Below are positions 24,777 through 32,990 of a stretch of DNA of 64,000 nucleotides, piece after piece (within the stretch, counting starts at the first letter, position 1; each line of letters begins with the position of its first letter). The notes beneath the pieces were generated by a model. That model saw only the letters and a program-made list of their open reading frames with translations, searched no databases and was not told the DNA's origin. The stretch comes from Peptoniphilus_A harei_B (GTDB lineage: Bacteria > Bacillota > Clostridia > Tissierellales > Peptoniphilaceae). Where the stretch lies: contig JAWGHR010000008.1 in NCBI GenBank assembly GCA_032560695.1, forward strand, positions 19,524 through 83,523. The letters are read 5' to 3'. The position numbers and the translations under genes were made by a program.

Positions 24777-26114
24777 TTATCTAACATGGATTTCCATATA
24801 AAGCTTTTGCATCGCCATTACAGGCATTAAGAAATCATGTACGACAACAGCATCCTTTTCATGTCCCTTTTCTACAGTAGTATCTTTAGACTCATAGTCT
24901 TCAATAGCTCCAAGGTCAGATAAAGTTCCTGCATGTCTTACTAGCTCATTCCAATAACCTATTCTTCCATCTGTATTATTTTGAACCTTACCTAAGTAGA
25001 ACTTATTGAAGATGATAGCTGCATCCTTTGCCCTTTGGTCTAAGACTCTAATAATTTGATTCTTAGAGAAGTCCACATTTTGATATAAAGTAAATTCAGT
25101 GAAAGAGTTGATATCTTCAAGTACTCTTACTTCATCATTTCTTTCATAGAAGAAGAAATAACCATTCTTAATAGCTTGTTCTGCCTCTCTCTTCTTATAC
25201 TTAGTATCAATTTCATATTCTCCGCTATAAAGCTTATTAGTAAGAGACCTGTTAATAGGACAACCTGCTTCTTGACCAGTAAGCCAGTAAACAAGAGCAG
25301 CCTCATTATCGTCATCATTAGCCTTGTTAAATAGGTTAATAAGTCCCTTGTGGTTAGCTTGTGCCAACTTCATTTGGTAAACAACAAGTTGGAATTTAAC
25401 CCCTTCATCTTCTCTCATTCTTTTCGTAAATTCTTTATAAAGAAGCTTAATTGTTTCGTCAGTGCCTGCATAGCCAATAACGTTGAAGTCATATTTTTCA
25501 ATTGCTTCTAAATATCTTGAGTGAGACTCACCAATAACTTTGCCATTTTCTCCACCAGTAAGCTTAGTTCCTGCAGAAGTTTCAACTTCTTCTCCAGAAG
25601 ACGAGAAGTTAACAACCTTATTTTCTTTAAGTTCAGATAACTTCTTAATACTTTCTTGAGAAATAGTTGCATCTCCCATTTTTGTAGTAACTAAGTAAGA
25701 AGATTCGTCTACATCCTTTTCAATAATTATTTGAATGTCATTTCCTCTTATACCTGTATGTTTAGCAGTAACAGTTAAAGCACCTATTGTTGCCTTGGCC
25801 TTTGCTCCACCATCATCATTTAACCTGTAAAGATATAAAGTCTTTGCACCTTGCATAAGGTCTCTTAAAGCTTTCATCTTCTTATCTGTAAAGGAATAAC
25901 CTAATAATTCTAAGGAATCATTTTGTAAATCTACAGGTTCTATAGTAATTACCTCTCCAGTTGCTCCCCAATCTAATTCAAGTCCAATAGTTGCATAACC
26001 TCTATCAGAAAAGAAGTTAGATGCTCTTGGTACTGAGATATAATTAATATATGCACCTGGCAAGACCTTATTTTGAGTGAGGAAAGTTCCCCCACCTAAT
26101 GCTCCATATGCCAT
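24777..26114 (-). CDS. Tail sheath protein (XkdK-like)
   Basis: 445 residues. The N-terminal GTFLTQNKVLPGAYINYISV and the middle KHTGIRGNDIQIIIEKDV are typical of Firmicute contractile tail sheaths. The C-terminal part (HDFLMPVMAMQKLYMEIHVR) forms the inner conserved domain contacting the tube. Its presence shows that the phage has a contractile tail. The start overlaps the preceding 61-residue gene by one base. Confidence 0.95.
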   Translation of the reverse strand: MAYGALGGGTFLTQNKVLPGAYINYISVPRASNFFSDRGYATIGLELDWGATGEVITIEPVDLQNDSLELLGYSFTDKKMKALRDLMQGAKTLYLYRLNDDGGAKAKATIGALTVTAKHTGIRGNDIQIIIEKDVDESSYLVTTKMGDATISQESIKKLSELKENKVVNFSSSGEEVETSAGTKLTGGENGKVIGESHSRYLEAIEKYDFNVIGYAGTDETIKLLYKEFTKRMREDEGVKFQLVVYQMKLAQANHKGLINLFNKANDDDNEAALVYWLTGQEAGCPINRSLTNKLYSGEYEIDTKYKKREAEQAIKNGYFFFYERNDEVRVLEDINSFTEFTLYQNVDFSKNQIIRVLDQRAKDAAIIFNKFYLGKVQNNTDGRIGYWNELVRHAGTLSDLGAIEDYESKDTTVEKGHEKDAVVVHDFLMPVMAMQKLYMEIHVR

Positions 26115-26299
26115 TATTTAACCTCCCTTGTATTAAAATCACTTACAATTTTCTCAACTTCTGAAAGTGTGTATTCTTTGTCATCTTTTAAGAGGATGTT
26201 TAAAACATCTTTATTCCAAGACAACTTTTCAGCTCTCAAAATTGCATCTTTTGTATATTTTTCTTCAATAACCTCTAAGTCTTTGCTATTTTTTGTCAT
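26114..26299 (-). CDS. Small phage protein upstream of the sheath gene
   Basis: 61 residues, charged and helical (KYTKDAILRAEKLSWNKDVLNI). GGAGG lies 8 bases before the ATG and the stop overlaps the sheath start. A protein of this kind often precedes the sheath gene in Clostridium-type myophages; function unknown. Confidence 0.7.
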   Translation of the reverse strand: MTKNSKDLEVIEEKYTKDAILRAEKLSWNKDVLNILLKDDKEYTLSEVEKIVSDFNTREVK

Positions 26300-26903
26300 A
26301 GATATTAACCTCCTTCTTCCACATCAAATCTTCTCCATCTTCTATCTCGAATTCTTTGTCTTTTCTTTTTTCTGTATTTCTAGGATCTAAAGGATTGATT
26401 TTTGGAAATATCTTTTCTTCTCTTGGCCATGTTTCTGTTTCCCACATGCCAGGATTAGGCTTCTTAGTTTTCTCTTCATAAGGCTCTTTTTCTGTGTAGT
26501 GAATTATGTTTTCTATTTCCATCATATAAGGATCTCTTTCAACTTCTTCCTTACTTGTGTACCTGTAGTTAATTAAGAAGTTTAATTCTCTCTCATCTAT
26601 TTTTGATTCAGGTTTAAATCCATAGACACCACCAGTATCTAAGCTTATGTTTCTCATGCCATAAAGAAGTTTCTGCTCAATTTCTTCCTTGAGAAAAGAA
26701 TCTGCCCTTTGGTCCATATAGACAATATTTACTAGGGAGTCTACCCTATACCTTCTTTGAAACTCCAAATCTATCTTAGTGTCAATCAAACTAACAAAAA
26801 AACAAGGCTCAACTAAACCTTGTGGAACTTCTCTCGTGTAAATATTTGTATAAGGGAAGAGTTCATCAATCCTATTTATTACAGCTTGTAGTAGCTTAAT
26901 CAT
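26286..26903 (-). CDS. Tail terminator-like protein (DUF6838-type)
   Basis: 205 residues. IKLLQAVINRIDELFPY, then YTREVPQGLVEPCFFVSL fits the tail-terminator proteins found between head-tail connectors and the sheath. The C-terminal 70 residues are unusually acidic/basic and Pro-rich (EKEPYEEKTKKPNPGMWETE), an extension without a recognised domain. Confidence 0.75.
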   Translation of the reverse strand: MIKLLQAVINRIDELFPYTNIYTREVPQGLVEPCFFVSLIDTKIDLEFQRRYRVDSLVNIVYMDQRADSFLKEEIEQKLLYGMRNISLDTGGVYGFKPESKIDERELNFLINYRYTSKEEVERDPYMMEIENIIHYTEKEPYEEKTKKPNPGMWETETWPREEKIFPKINPLDPRNTEKRKDKEFEIEDGEDLMWKKEVNIYDKK

Positions 26904-27289
26904 AACTTGCTAAAAGCCTCCTCTAAGTGTCTATCAATTATCTCTTCCATAACCTTTTCAATCTCTCTTTCTGATATTGTAAGCATAAACTTACCAGGCA
27001 CCCAGTTTTTGTGATCCCTAGTCCTGTGACCAAACTCAACATAATCAGCATAGTCCATGTTGTTATAAACACTAACTTCAAAGCTAGTTCCTGCTTTCTT
27101 TATATCTGTAATTCTCCAAGCCTTTCTTAGGGTCCCTGTGTCTACAGGTGTGCCTTTTTTAACCATTCTCATTTCCCTGGCAACTATCTCTTCTAGTGCC
27201 TCAATGATTATGGAGTCTGTCTGGTCTTGAAGCCCTTGAAGATTATTTTTAAAAGCTTCAAGTTCACTCACATCAAAAGTTACACTCAC
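26900..27289 (-). CDS. HK97 gp10-like tail completion protein
   Basis: 129 residues from a GTG at 27289, chosen because GAGGTGG lies 5 bases upstream and GTG overlaps the previous stop as TAGTG; an ATG farther up (27316) lacks a ribosome site. VKKGTPVDTGTLRKAW and YADYVEFGHRTRDHKNWVPG are the signature of the HK97 gp10 family, which closes the head-tail junction. Confidence 0.88.
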   Translation of the reverse strand: MSVTFDVSELEAFKNNLQGLQDQTDSIIIEALEEIVAREMRMVKKGTPVDTGTLRKAWRITDIKKAGTSFEVSVYNNMDYADYVEFGHRTRDHKNWVPGKFMLTISEREIEKVMEEIIDRHLEEAFSKL

Positions 27290-27660
27290 TACAACCACCT
27301 CACAAATTCCTTGCAAGTATATTCATTGTGTGTCGCATAAGATTTCTTGTTAGCATTGGTAAGAGTATAAGTGTAAGCATTCTGCCTTACCTTAAGCTTT
27401 GAATTCGTCTTTATATCAATTTCGGGACTTGTAAAAAGAGTAATAATATTTTCACTTACCATAGCCTTTTCTTCTTGTAAGTTTTCGGCAGTAGAAAAAG
27501 ACAGTCTACAAGGTATATCCTCATAAACTGTCTTCTCTTTAAGACCACTAACCTTTGTAATTGGATCTCTTGATGTCTCTCTTATCACTGCAGTCAAAAG
27601 ACCAGTGTATAAACTTTCAATTGCCTTTCTATAGGCAGCTACCACTCTATCTTTCTGCAT
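27289..27660 (-). CDS. Head-tail connector/head closure protein
   Basis: 123 residues, beta-rich (TVYEDIPCRLSFSTAENLQE, ITLFTSPEIDIKTNSKLKV). The sequence and the position between the YqbG-like and gp10-like genes match head-closure (YqbH/gp16-type) proteins of PBSX-type phages. Overlaps the next gene by one base. Confidence 0.7.
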   Translation of the reverse strand: MQKDRVVAAYRKAIESLYTGLLTAVIRETSRDPITKVSGLKEKTVYEDIPCRLSFSTAENLQEEKAMVSENIITLFTSPEIDIKTNSKLKVRQNAYTYTLTNANKKSYATHNEYTCKEFVRWL

Positions 27661-28064
27661 GTAATCGCCTCTTTCTGCCAGGAGCTTTTAAGTGAACCTA
27701 TCCAGTTAAGTAGCTTGGCTTCACTCATGTCATTTATGCTTTTATCGCCTTCTAGTTCTACTGATGTATCTCCAACTTGCACCCTTCCTGCGACTTCTGC
27801 AAAGTCAAAGGACTTAGGAAGCTTGCCATTTTGATACATAGTTTCTAAGTAGCTACCTAGTATCATTTCATAAAGCAGATAGTAAATTCTTTTAGGGATA
27901 AATACTATATTGCAGAAGTTTTTCAACCTCATGTGTTCCTTAACTGCTATCATTTTTATACTAGGATCTATCTCCTCAAAGCCTGCAGCTTTTAAAGCTA
28001 ATAAAATATCATCTGCATAGATACTTGCAAAGAATTCATCCATAGGCACTAAGTCCTTAAACAT
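27639..28064 (-). CDS. Head-tail adaptor (YqbG-like)
   Basis: 141 residues, helical, with YYLLYEMILGSYLETMYQNG and a short C-terminal basic tail. Position after the capsid/HeH genes and before the head-closure gene suits the adaptor ring bound to the portal. AGGTGG upstream. Confidence 0.65.
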   Translation of the reverse strand: MFKDLVPMDEFFASIYADDILLALKAAGFEEIDPSIKMIAVKEHMRLKNFCNIVFIPKRIYYLLYEMILGSYLETMYQNGKLPKSFDFAEVAGRVQVGDTSVELEGDKSINDMSEAKLLNWIGSLKSSWQKEAITCRKIEW

Positions 28065-28071
28065 AATCCAC

Positions 28072-28317
28072 CTACTTTAACAGTTCAATTAATTCAGCTT
28101 TTTTTGTAGCTCCGCTTCTGTCGATTCCCTTTTCATCACATAGTTTTTCAAGTTCTTCAACCTTTAAGTTTTCAAGGTTTGATTTATCATCTAATTTTGT
28201 TTTATCTTCATCCACTATAACTTCTCCATCTACAATTTCAGCTCCAAGCTCTTGAAGTTCTATAATTTTATTTGGATTGTCAGTAGTGTAATAAAGATTT
28301 TCTAGTTTTAATCTCAT
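28072..28317 (-). CDS. Small HeH/SAP-domain phage protein
   Basis: 81 residues from the ATG at 28317 (GAGGTGG upstream; longer frames overlap the capsid gene and lack a ribosome site). N-terminal beta part (LENLYYTTDNPNKIIELQEL), then a C-terminal HeH/SAP-like helix pair (LENLKVEELEKLCDEKGIDR with SGATKKAELIELLK), a nucleic-acid-binding fold common directly after capsid genes. Confidence 0.75.
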   Translation of the reverse strand: MRLKLENLYYTTDNPNKIIELQELGAEIVDGEVIVDEDKTKLDDKSNLENLKVEELEKLCDEKGIDRSGATKKAELIELLK

Positions 28318-28327
28318 ATTCCACCTC

Positions 28328-29245
28328 TTATGCAGTAGTACATACAAAGATTTGATTTTCTTTTTGTTTCTTAATCCATAAATCGTGGTATTTTCTAAAG
28401 TCAATCTTCCAAGCATCTGCTTTTTGGTTAACATCAGGAGTGAATACTCTTAATTTATCAGTCTTATTAATTGCAATTGGCACATTTGCAGGAGTGATAA
28501 TCCAGTTAATGTCCTTTGCTTCAGCCGCTGCTTTTAATCCACCTGGTTCTTGGCCATTTGTTTTACCATCTTGTACATCATAAGCAGTCTTAAGTCTTGC
28601 AGATGGTGCAATTCTGATAGGAGATTCATCAAGAGATTTAACCTTAAAGCTCATGTTACCTTGTTTAAAATCAGCAACATTAATAGACTTACCAATCTTA
28701 GAAGAGTTTTCAATAAGTGCCCTTGTCTTAGTTGACATAGTTAAGATTAGTGGCACATTATCCCCTACTATATCTTGTACTGCTCTTATGTGTTCTCTAA
28801 TTTTATCTAGTGCATTATCTGCAGTTAAAGCAATAGCTTCTGTTTGTCCTGCCGTCTTTGCAATAGCTGCAATTTTTGAGTATCTGTAAGCATCAATTTC
28901 TGGGATAACTTGTTCAGTTTGAAAAACCTTAATTAAGTTTGCAGAAGTTGCTACAAATCCAGTTTCATCAACATCCATTGCATCTAGTTGAAAAGTTCTA
29001 CCCCTATCTTGAGTCATCTTATAAGTATCAAACTTTAAAGTAACTCCGCCTTGTACAAACCCGTTGTCTCTATCATAGTCAGCTAGTCCAACAGTTGACA
29101 TTGTAGGGATTTTAACTTCATCTCCACCGTTATAAATAACTTGTCCTGCATTTGCTTCCATCCAACCTGATGTTAGACCTTGCACTGCGTGTTGATCTAA
29201 CTGTTGCATCATTAGTTTTGAATATTCTAGTGTGTTAATTGCCAT
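28328..29245 (-). CDS. Major capsid protein
   Basis: 305 residues of HK97-like type. KLMMQQLDQHAVQGLTSGWM, then GQVIYNGGDEVKIPTMSTVG and KMTQDRGRTFQLDAMDVDET are typical of major capsid proteins in Clostridium-type phages, and it is preceded by a GP20-type scaffold. AAGGAAGGATG upstream. Confidence 0.88.
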   Translation of the reverse strand: MAINTLEYSKLMMQQLDQHAVQGLTSGWMEANAGQVIYNGGDEVKIPTMSTVGLADYDRDNGFVQGGVTLKFDTYKMTQDRGRTFQLDAMDVDETGFVATSANLIKVFQTEQVIPEIDAYRYSKIAAIAKTAGQTEAIALTADNALDKIREHIRAVQDIVGDNVPLILTMSTKTRALIENSSKIGKSINVADFKQGNMSFKVKSLDESPIRIAPSARLKTAYDVQDGKTNGQEPGGLKAAAEAKDINWIITPANVPIAINKTDKLRVFTPDVNQKADAWKIDFRKYHDLWIKKQKENQIFVCTTA

Positions 29246-29259
29246 ATTTTCATCCTTCC

Positions 29260-29805
29260 TTATTCATTAAATACATTTGCAATAGCTTCTTCCATTGGAC
29301 TTACGCTACCACCATTACTGTCAGGTGGAGTGTGAGCATTGAACCTATCATCTTCAGGTTTGCTCCCTTCATCACTTTTAAAAAGGTAAGGCTTAGCCTC
29401 TTTAAGGCCTTCCATTTGCTCTTTAAGTCCACTTATGCCATCTTCAGAAAACTTAAGACTATCCCTATCTATTAGCTTCATAAGTACATCTTCATCTACT
29501 GTGTCATAAGTTCTTACTGCATCCTTTAAAGCAGTGTCATTCTTAAGCTTTTCATAGGCCATTTTATGTTCCTTAGCAGTAGTCTTCCAAGTCTCTACTG
29601 ACTGCTTGATTTCATCAATATCCATGTCTTTGTATGACTTGATTTCCTTGTTTGCTGTGTCTACCTGCTCTTTTAAGGTTTTGATTTCGTCATCTTTCGC
29701 AGTAACCTTAGCCTTTTCAGCATTGATGTCCTTGCCATTTTCTTCCATAATCTTGTCGATTACTTCTTTTTCTAGTCCTAGACCCTCTAAAAATTCTCTC
29801 TTCAT
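29260..29805 (-). CDS. Capsid scaffold protein (GP20-like)
   Basis: 181 residues, dominated by a coiled coil (about 28-90: KVTAKDDEIKTLKEQVDTAN), with an acidic disordered C-terminus. FLEGLGLEKEVIDKIMEENG is the conserved start of phage minor structural GP20 scaffolds. It assists capsid assembly and leaves the head before packaging. AAGGAGACG upstream. The 250 bases in front carry promoters and a terminator rather than a gene. Confidence 0.88.
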   Translation of the reverse strand: MKREFLEGLGLEKEVIDKIMEENGKDINAEKAKVTAKDDEIKTLKEQVDTANKEIKSYKDMDIDEIKQSVETWKTTAKEHKMAYEKLKNDTALKDAVRTYDTVDEDVLMKLIDRDSLKFSEDGISGLKEQMEGLKEAKPYLFKSDEGSKPEDDRFNAHTPPDSNGGSVSPMEEAIANVFNE

Positions 29806-29883
29806 TCTTTCGTCTCCTTACGTTTTTTTACGAGTGTTACAGTCTCACAGGTGGATAAGTTTTACGTCATTCCAAGACAATAT

Positions 29884-29911
29884 AAAAAACGACCTTTTAC
29901 AGTCGTCTTAA
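29884..29911 (-). terminator. Possible terminator upstream of scaffold and capsid genes
   Basis: On the minus strand AAGACGAC pairs with GTCGTTTT (one G-T) around an 8-base loop, followed by T-rich sequence. Together with the promoter at 29970-29997 it would define a short leftward transcript or an attenuated leader for the scaffold-capsid genes. Confidence 0.5.
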
Positions 29912-29948
29912 AGCCATATTTTTTAATTGTATAAAAAGTATAAATCTC

Positions 29949-29977
29949 TTGATAATTACTAACTTTTTGGGTATACT
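29949..29977 (+). promoter_or_regulatory. Overlapping divergent promoters with inverted repeat
   Basis: Rightward: TTGATA (29949-29954), 17-bp spacer, TATACT (29972-29977). A perfect 10-bp inverted repeat, TTGATAATTA at 29949-29958 and its complement at 29988-29997, places another TTGATA facing left, with TATACC 16 bases downstream (29975-29970). The two promoters overlap through the same central sequence. Confidence 0.6.
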
Positions 29978-29983
29978 TTAAGT

Positions 29984-30059
29984 AAGATAATTATCAAAAA
30001 AGAACACCAGGTAGGCCCCTAAAACTTTTATAGTTTGGCTGACTGTAGGTGTTCTTTTT
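29984..30059 (+). ncRNA. Putative prophage small RNA, about 75 nt
   Basis: From the predicted start near 29984 a rightward transcript would end at the terminator AAAGAACACC/GGTGTTCTTT (about 29997-30008 with 30048-30059). Inside the outer stem are a GGCC/GGCT helix and an AAACT/AGTTT hairpin, so the product would be compact. It contains no plausible coding frame. It is convergent with the MuF-toxin gene, and the shared bidirectional terminator overlaps that gene's stop codon. No known RNA family was recognised. Confidence 0.45.
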
Positions 30060-31614
30060 ATTTTCTTTTAATTGCTTTTATTATTTTTCCATCACTATAA
30101 ATTGTTATTTCCTTTATACCTCTATAATGATTTGAAGTAAATATTGAATTTATTTGTTCATTTAACCATTCTTCTTCAAATGAATCTTTTAACTCAAATA
30201 TAAATCTATCAGCTTGTTTTTTGTTTTTTCTCAAAGCATTATAAAAAGCATTTCTGCCTCTTGAGTTAATTACTTTTAAATCCCATTTTTCTCCATCAAT
30301 GGTATAATCTGGTGTTTTTATACCAGATGGATTCAAAACTCTTGGCACCATAAATATTTCTTTCCCATATTTGTTAGCAAGAACATCTGCCACTTCTCTT
30401 TCATGTTTAGAATAATCTAATACAACATATTTTCCATCAACTCTATATTCCTTACCTTCATGTTTCCAACTTTGTAGATCTTCGACTTTTTTAGCCTCTC
30501 CTTTTGGAACTTCTTTCCATTCGTCTATTGAATCAAAGAAATTAATAACTCTATTATTTTGATTATTATTTGTAGCTCTTTCAACGTACCTCTTGTGCCA
30601 ATCTTCATAAGATATATTTTCAACAATTTCAGTCTTTTTTGTTTTGGGATTTCTTGCAGATCTCCCTACATTTTTATCCAGTTGTCTTTCTAAATCATCG
30701 TCAAAAAATGGTATTGTGTCAGTCCTGCAATTGGGATGAAAAGGTGGAGCAGTTATTCCAACTCTATAATCTTTTATATCGTAGGTCTTTCCGTCTTGAC
30801 TCCTGCAGATGTCACTTGTCCTTAAATCAAGAGTTGCCAAAATTTCATACTTATTAACCCCAATTTTCTTATATGAGTCTTGCGTTGCCTTTGATGATAT
30901 AGCAGCAGTTTCTGTATAAACAAGCCTTGAAGCCGCAGCCTTTGATACATTAAATTGACTTTCTATGTCCTTTATACTTTCTTTAGGGCTTGCACCACTT
31001 GCAATGTTTCTTGTCAGATTATCTCTTAGAGAGTTTACAAGCTTATCTCCTCTATCCCAAATCCTTTGAGAGAATTCCCTACCATCACTAGTCCAGGGAT
31101 CCTTTAAAATCATATCTAAGTCTTCTTTGGATATCTTCCTAACACTATCATAACCAGTAATCCTTTGGAGTTCGTATAACTCTTTATAATATCTTCTTTC
31201 ATAAGTCCTTCCCATGTGTGCAAAGAGGCCTTTTTCTTCTCTCGTCATAAGACCTGCAACAGTCTTTTTCATCTCAATTTCCATGGCCTGTAGCCTTGAT
31301 ATTCTAACCCTACGAGACATAATATTGAGTTCCTTTTCTAACTCAGGACTTATATTTCCTTTAGACTTTTTCATAAAGTCCTCTAAGCCCATTTTAAAAA
31401 GATCTAATTCCTTGTCATTTAATAACTTTTTAGCATCAAATAAAGAAATACCACCTGCTTCTTCTTGGAGTTTGCTAAGGTGGTTATAAATCTTCTCTTC
31501 AATGTTATTAATTTCTTGCTCGTAAAGCTTTCTCAATTCCCTGACATACTTATCAGCATCTTTATAGGTCTCATTGTTGAGTCTTTCTATTCTCTTTTCC
31601 CAGTAATTGGCCAT
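30058..31614 (-). CDS. MuF minor head protein fused to a CdiA-type nuclease toxin domain
   Basis: 518 residues from the ATG at 31614 (GAAGGTC upstream). Residues 1-310 are an SPP1 gp7/Mu F-like minor head protein, with DLRTSDICRSQDG and FHPNCRTDTIPF (Cys about 270 and 296). After a linker, about 380-518 match the CdiA C-terminal tRNase-like domain: YSKHEREVADVLANKYG, VPRVLNPSGIKTPDYTIDG, EKWDLKVINSRGR and a final EITIYSDGKIIKAI. MuF proteins with polymorphic-toxin tails are known from temperate phages; head proteins of this group are carried with the particle. An immunity gene usually follows, but none is visible here. Confidence 0.85.
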   Translation of the reverse strand: MANYWEKRIERLNNETYKDADKYVRELRKLYEQEINNIEEKIYNHLSKLQEEAGGISLFDAKKLLNDKELDLFKMGLEDFMKKSKGNISPELEKELNIMSRRVRISRLQAMEIEMKKTVAGLMTREEKGLFAHMGRTYERRYYKELYELQRITGYDSVRKISKEDLDMILKDPWTSDGREFSQRIWDRGDKLVNSLRDNLTRNIASGASPKESIKDIESQFNVSKAAASRLVYTETAAISSKATQDSYKKIGVNKYEILATLDLRTSDICRSQDGKTYDIKDYRVGITAPPFHPNCRTDTIPFFDDDLERQLDKNVGRSARNPKTKKTEIVENISYEDWHKRYVERATNNNQNNRVINFFDSIDEWKEVPKGEAKKVEDLQSWKHEGKEYRVDGKYVVLDYSKHEREVADVLANKYGKEIFMVPRVLNPSGIKTPDYTIDGEKWDLKVINSRGRNAFYNALRKNKKQADRFIFELKDSFEEEWLNEQINSIFTSNHYRGIKEITIYSDGKIIKAIKRK

Positions 31615-32980
31615 GACCTTCACCGCCTAAGTTCTTATAGTCATCAAAATAATCAAGAGACTTTTCTTTTTCCTTTTCAATCCTCTTTAATTCTTCAGTT
31701 ACATCTTCCACAAAAGGATGGGCTGCAACTAAAGTTTCATCAGAAATAATTCCTATAGAGTCTCTAATCATTTCAATCGTTGACTCGTCATTTACCATGA
31801 TACTTCTCTTAAACTTCACTTCTGCATCTGAAAAATCAATTCCAACAATGTCAGCAACCCAAGAAAATAAATACTCAAAAGATGCTGTAAACTCTAATTC
31901 CAAGTCATTGGCATCTAGTTCCATGTCAGAATACATTGCCTTTATGTTTAAGGTGTTAGGTGCATTACTTGTCCTGTCATTGTCTAAGTATAAGCTTCTG
32001 GCATTGTGAGCAATAGCTTTCTTTATAAGTTCTATAATTACCTTGTAATTGTCAGAATTTACTGTAACTTGTAGAGTGTCAACTCCTCCGTCACTTCCAT
32101 CAGCAGTCCTAACCTTAATTGCTGCATACTGTGCAAGTTTTTCTCTAAATTCCCCTAGGTCTTCACCCTCGTAGTTCTTAAGTACAAGGATTGAGTTCAT
32201 AGGATTTTCAAACATGTTATCAGCATAGTTAGAAAGTAAGAGGTTAAGAGCATCTTGTAGGCACCTAATCCTATCAAGCAAAGTGATTTCATTAGGCTGT
32301 TTAAAATATACAAATGGTAGTTTCTTGTAGCTATACAAGTTCCCCTCTTTTTCCAGGTATTGCTCATCTTTTAAGTAAGCAAGTTTGCCATCTTTATAGC
32401 TAAAGACCTTTATTCCGTCTAGCATGTAAACATAAACATAGTGCTTGACCTTTAATTCAGCAGCTTCGAATTCACTTTCGCTTACCACCCTTATAACTGC
32501 ATCAAGGCTTTCATGGTTATCATCTGCCCACTCAGGTATAACAGTTAATGGATCTAATCTCTTATACTTGATGTCTTTTCCATCCGTGTATAGATACATC
32601 CACCCATATCCAGTGTTATAAGAGTCAATAGCTATCTTGTTTAAGGTCCTCATAAATCTGTTGTCAATAAATCCGTCTAAGAAGTCTATAACTTTTTTAT
32701 TTTTTGAATTGATGTTGGGTCTTTTTGATAGGACATAGGACCTCTTTTGGTCTAAGGCCCTTGAGTACTGATTATCCTTGATAATTGTGTTTGGCAAATT
32801 CTTAATAGTTATCAGATTTCCATTTTTGCCAATTACTGCCCTCTTTTTGTCATCAATCGCTTGTTTGTAGTTGTAATAATCAATGCCAGTTTGCATCTTA
32901 GCCTTAGTTTCTTCAAAGCCTGAAAGCTTACTTTCAAGATACTTTACAAGCTCTTCATTGTTTAATAGTTCTAAATTCAA
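31571..32980 (-). CDS. Portal protein (SPP1 gp6-like)
   Basis: 469 residues, starting at a TTG (32980) that follows AGGAGGTGTGAA. TGIDYYNYKQAIDDKKRAVIG, SYNTGYGWMYLYTD, YKKLPFVYFKQPNEI and IKKAIAHNARSLYL fit SPP1-type portals, the dodecameric ring for DNA entry and exit at the capsid vertex. The acidic/basic C-terminus overlaps the MuF gene by 44 bases. Confidence 0.9.
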   Translation of the reverse strand: MNLELLNNEELVKYLESKLSGFEETKAKMQTGIDYYNYKQAIDDKKRAVIGKNGNLITIKNLPNTIIKDNQYSRALDQKRSYVLSKRPNINSKNKKVIDFLDGFIDNRFMRTLNKIAIDSYNTGYGWMYLYTDGKDIKYKRLDPLTVIPEWADDNHESLDAVIRVVSESEFEAAELKVKHYVYVYMLDGIKVFSYKDGKLAYLKDEQYLEKEGNLYSYKKLPFVYFKQPNEITLLDRIRCLQDALNLLLSNYADNMFENPMNSILVLKNYEGEDLGEFREKLAQYAAIKVRTADGSDGGVDTLQVTVNSDNYKVIIELIKKAIAHNARSLYLDNDRTSNAPNTLNIKAMYSDMELDANDLELEFTASFEYLFSWVADIVGIDFSDAEVKFKRSIMVNDESTIEMIRDSIGIISDETLVAAHPFVEDVTEELKRIEKEKEKSLDYFDDYKNLGGEGHGQLLGKENRKTQQ

Positions 32981-32990
32981 TTCACACCTC

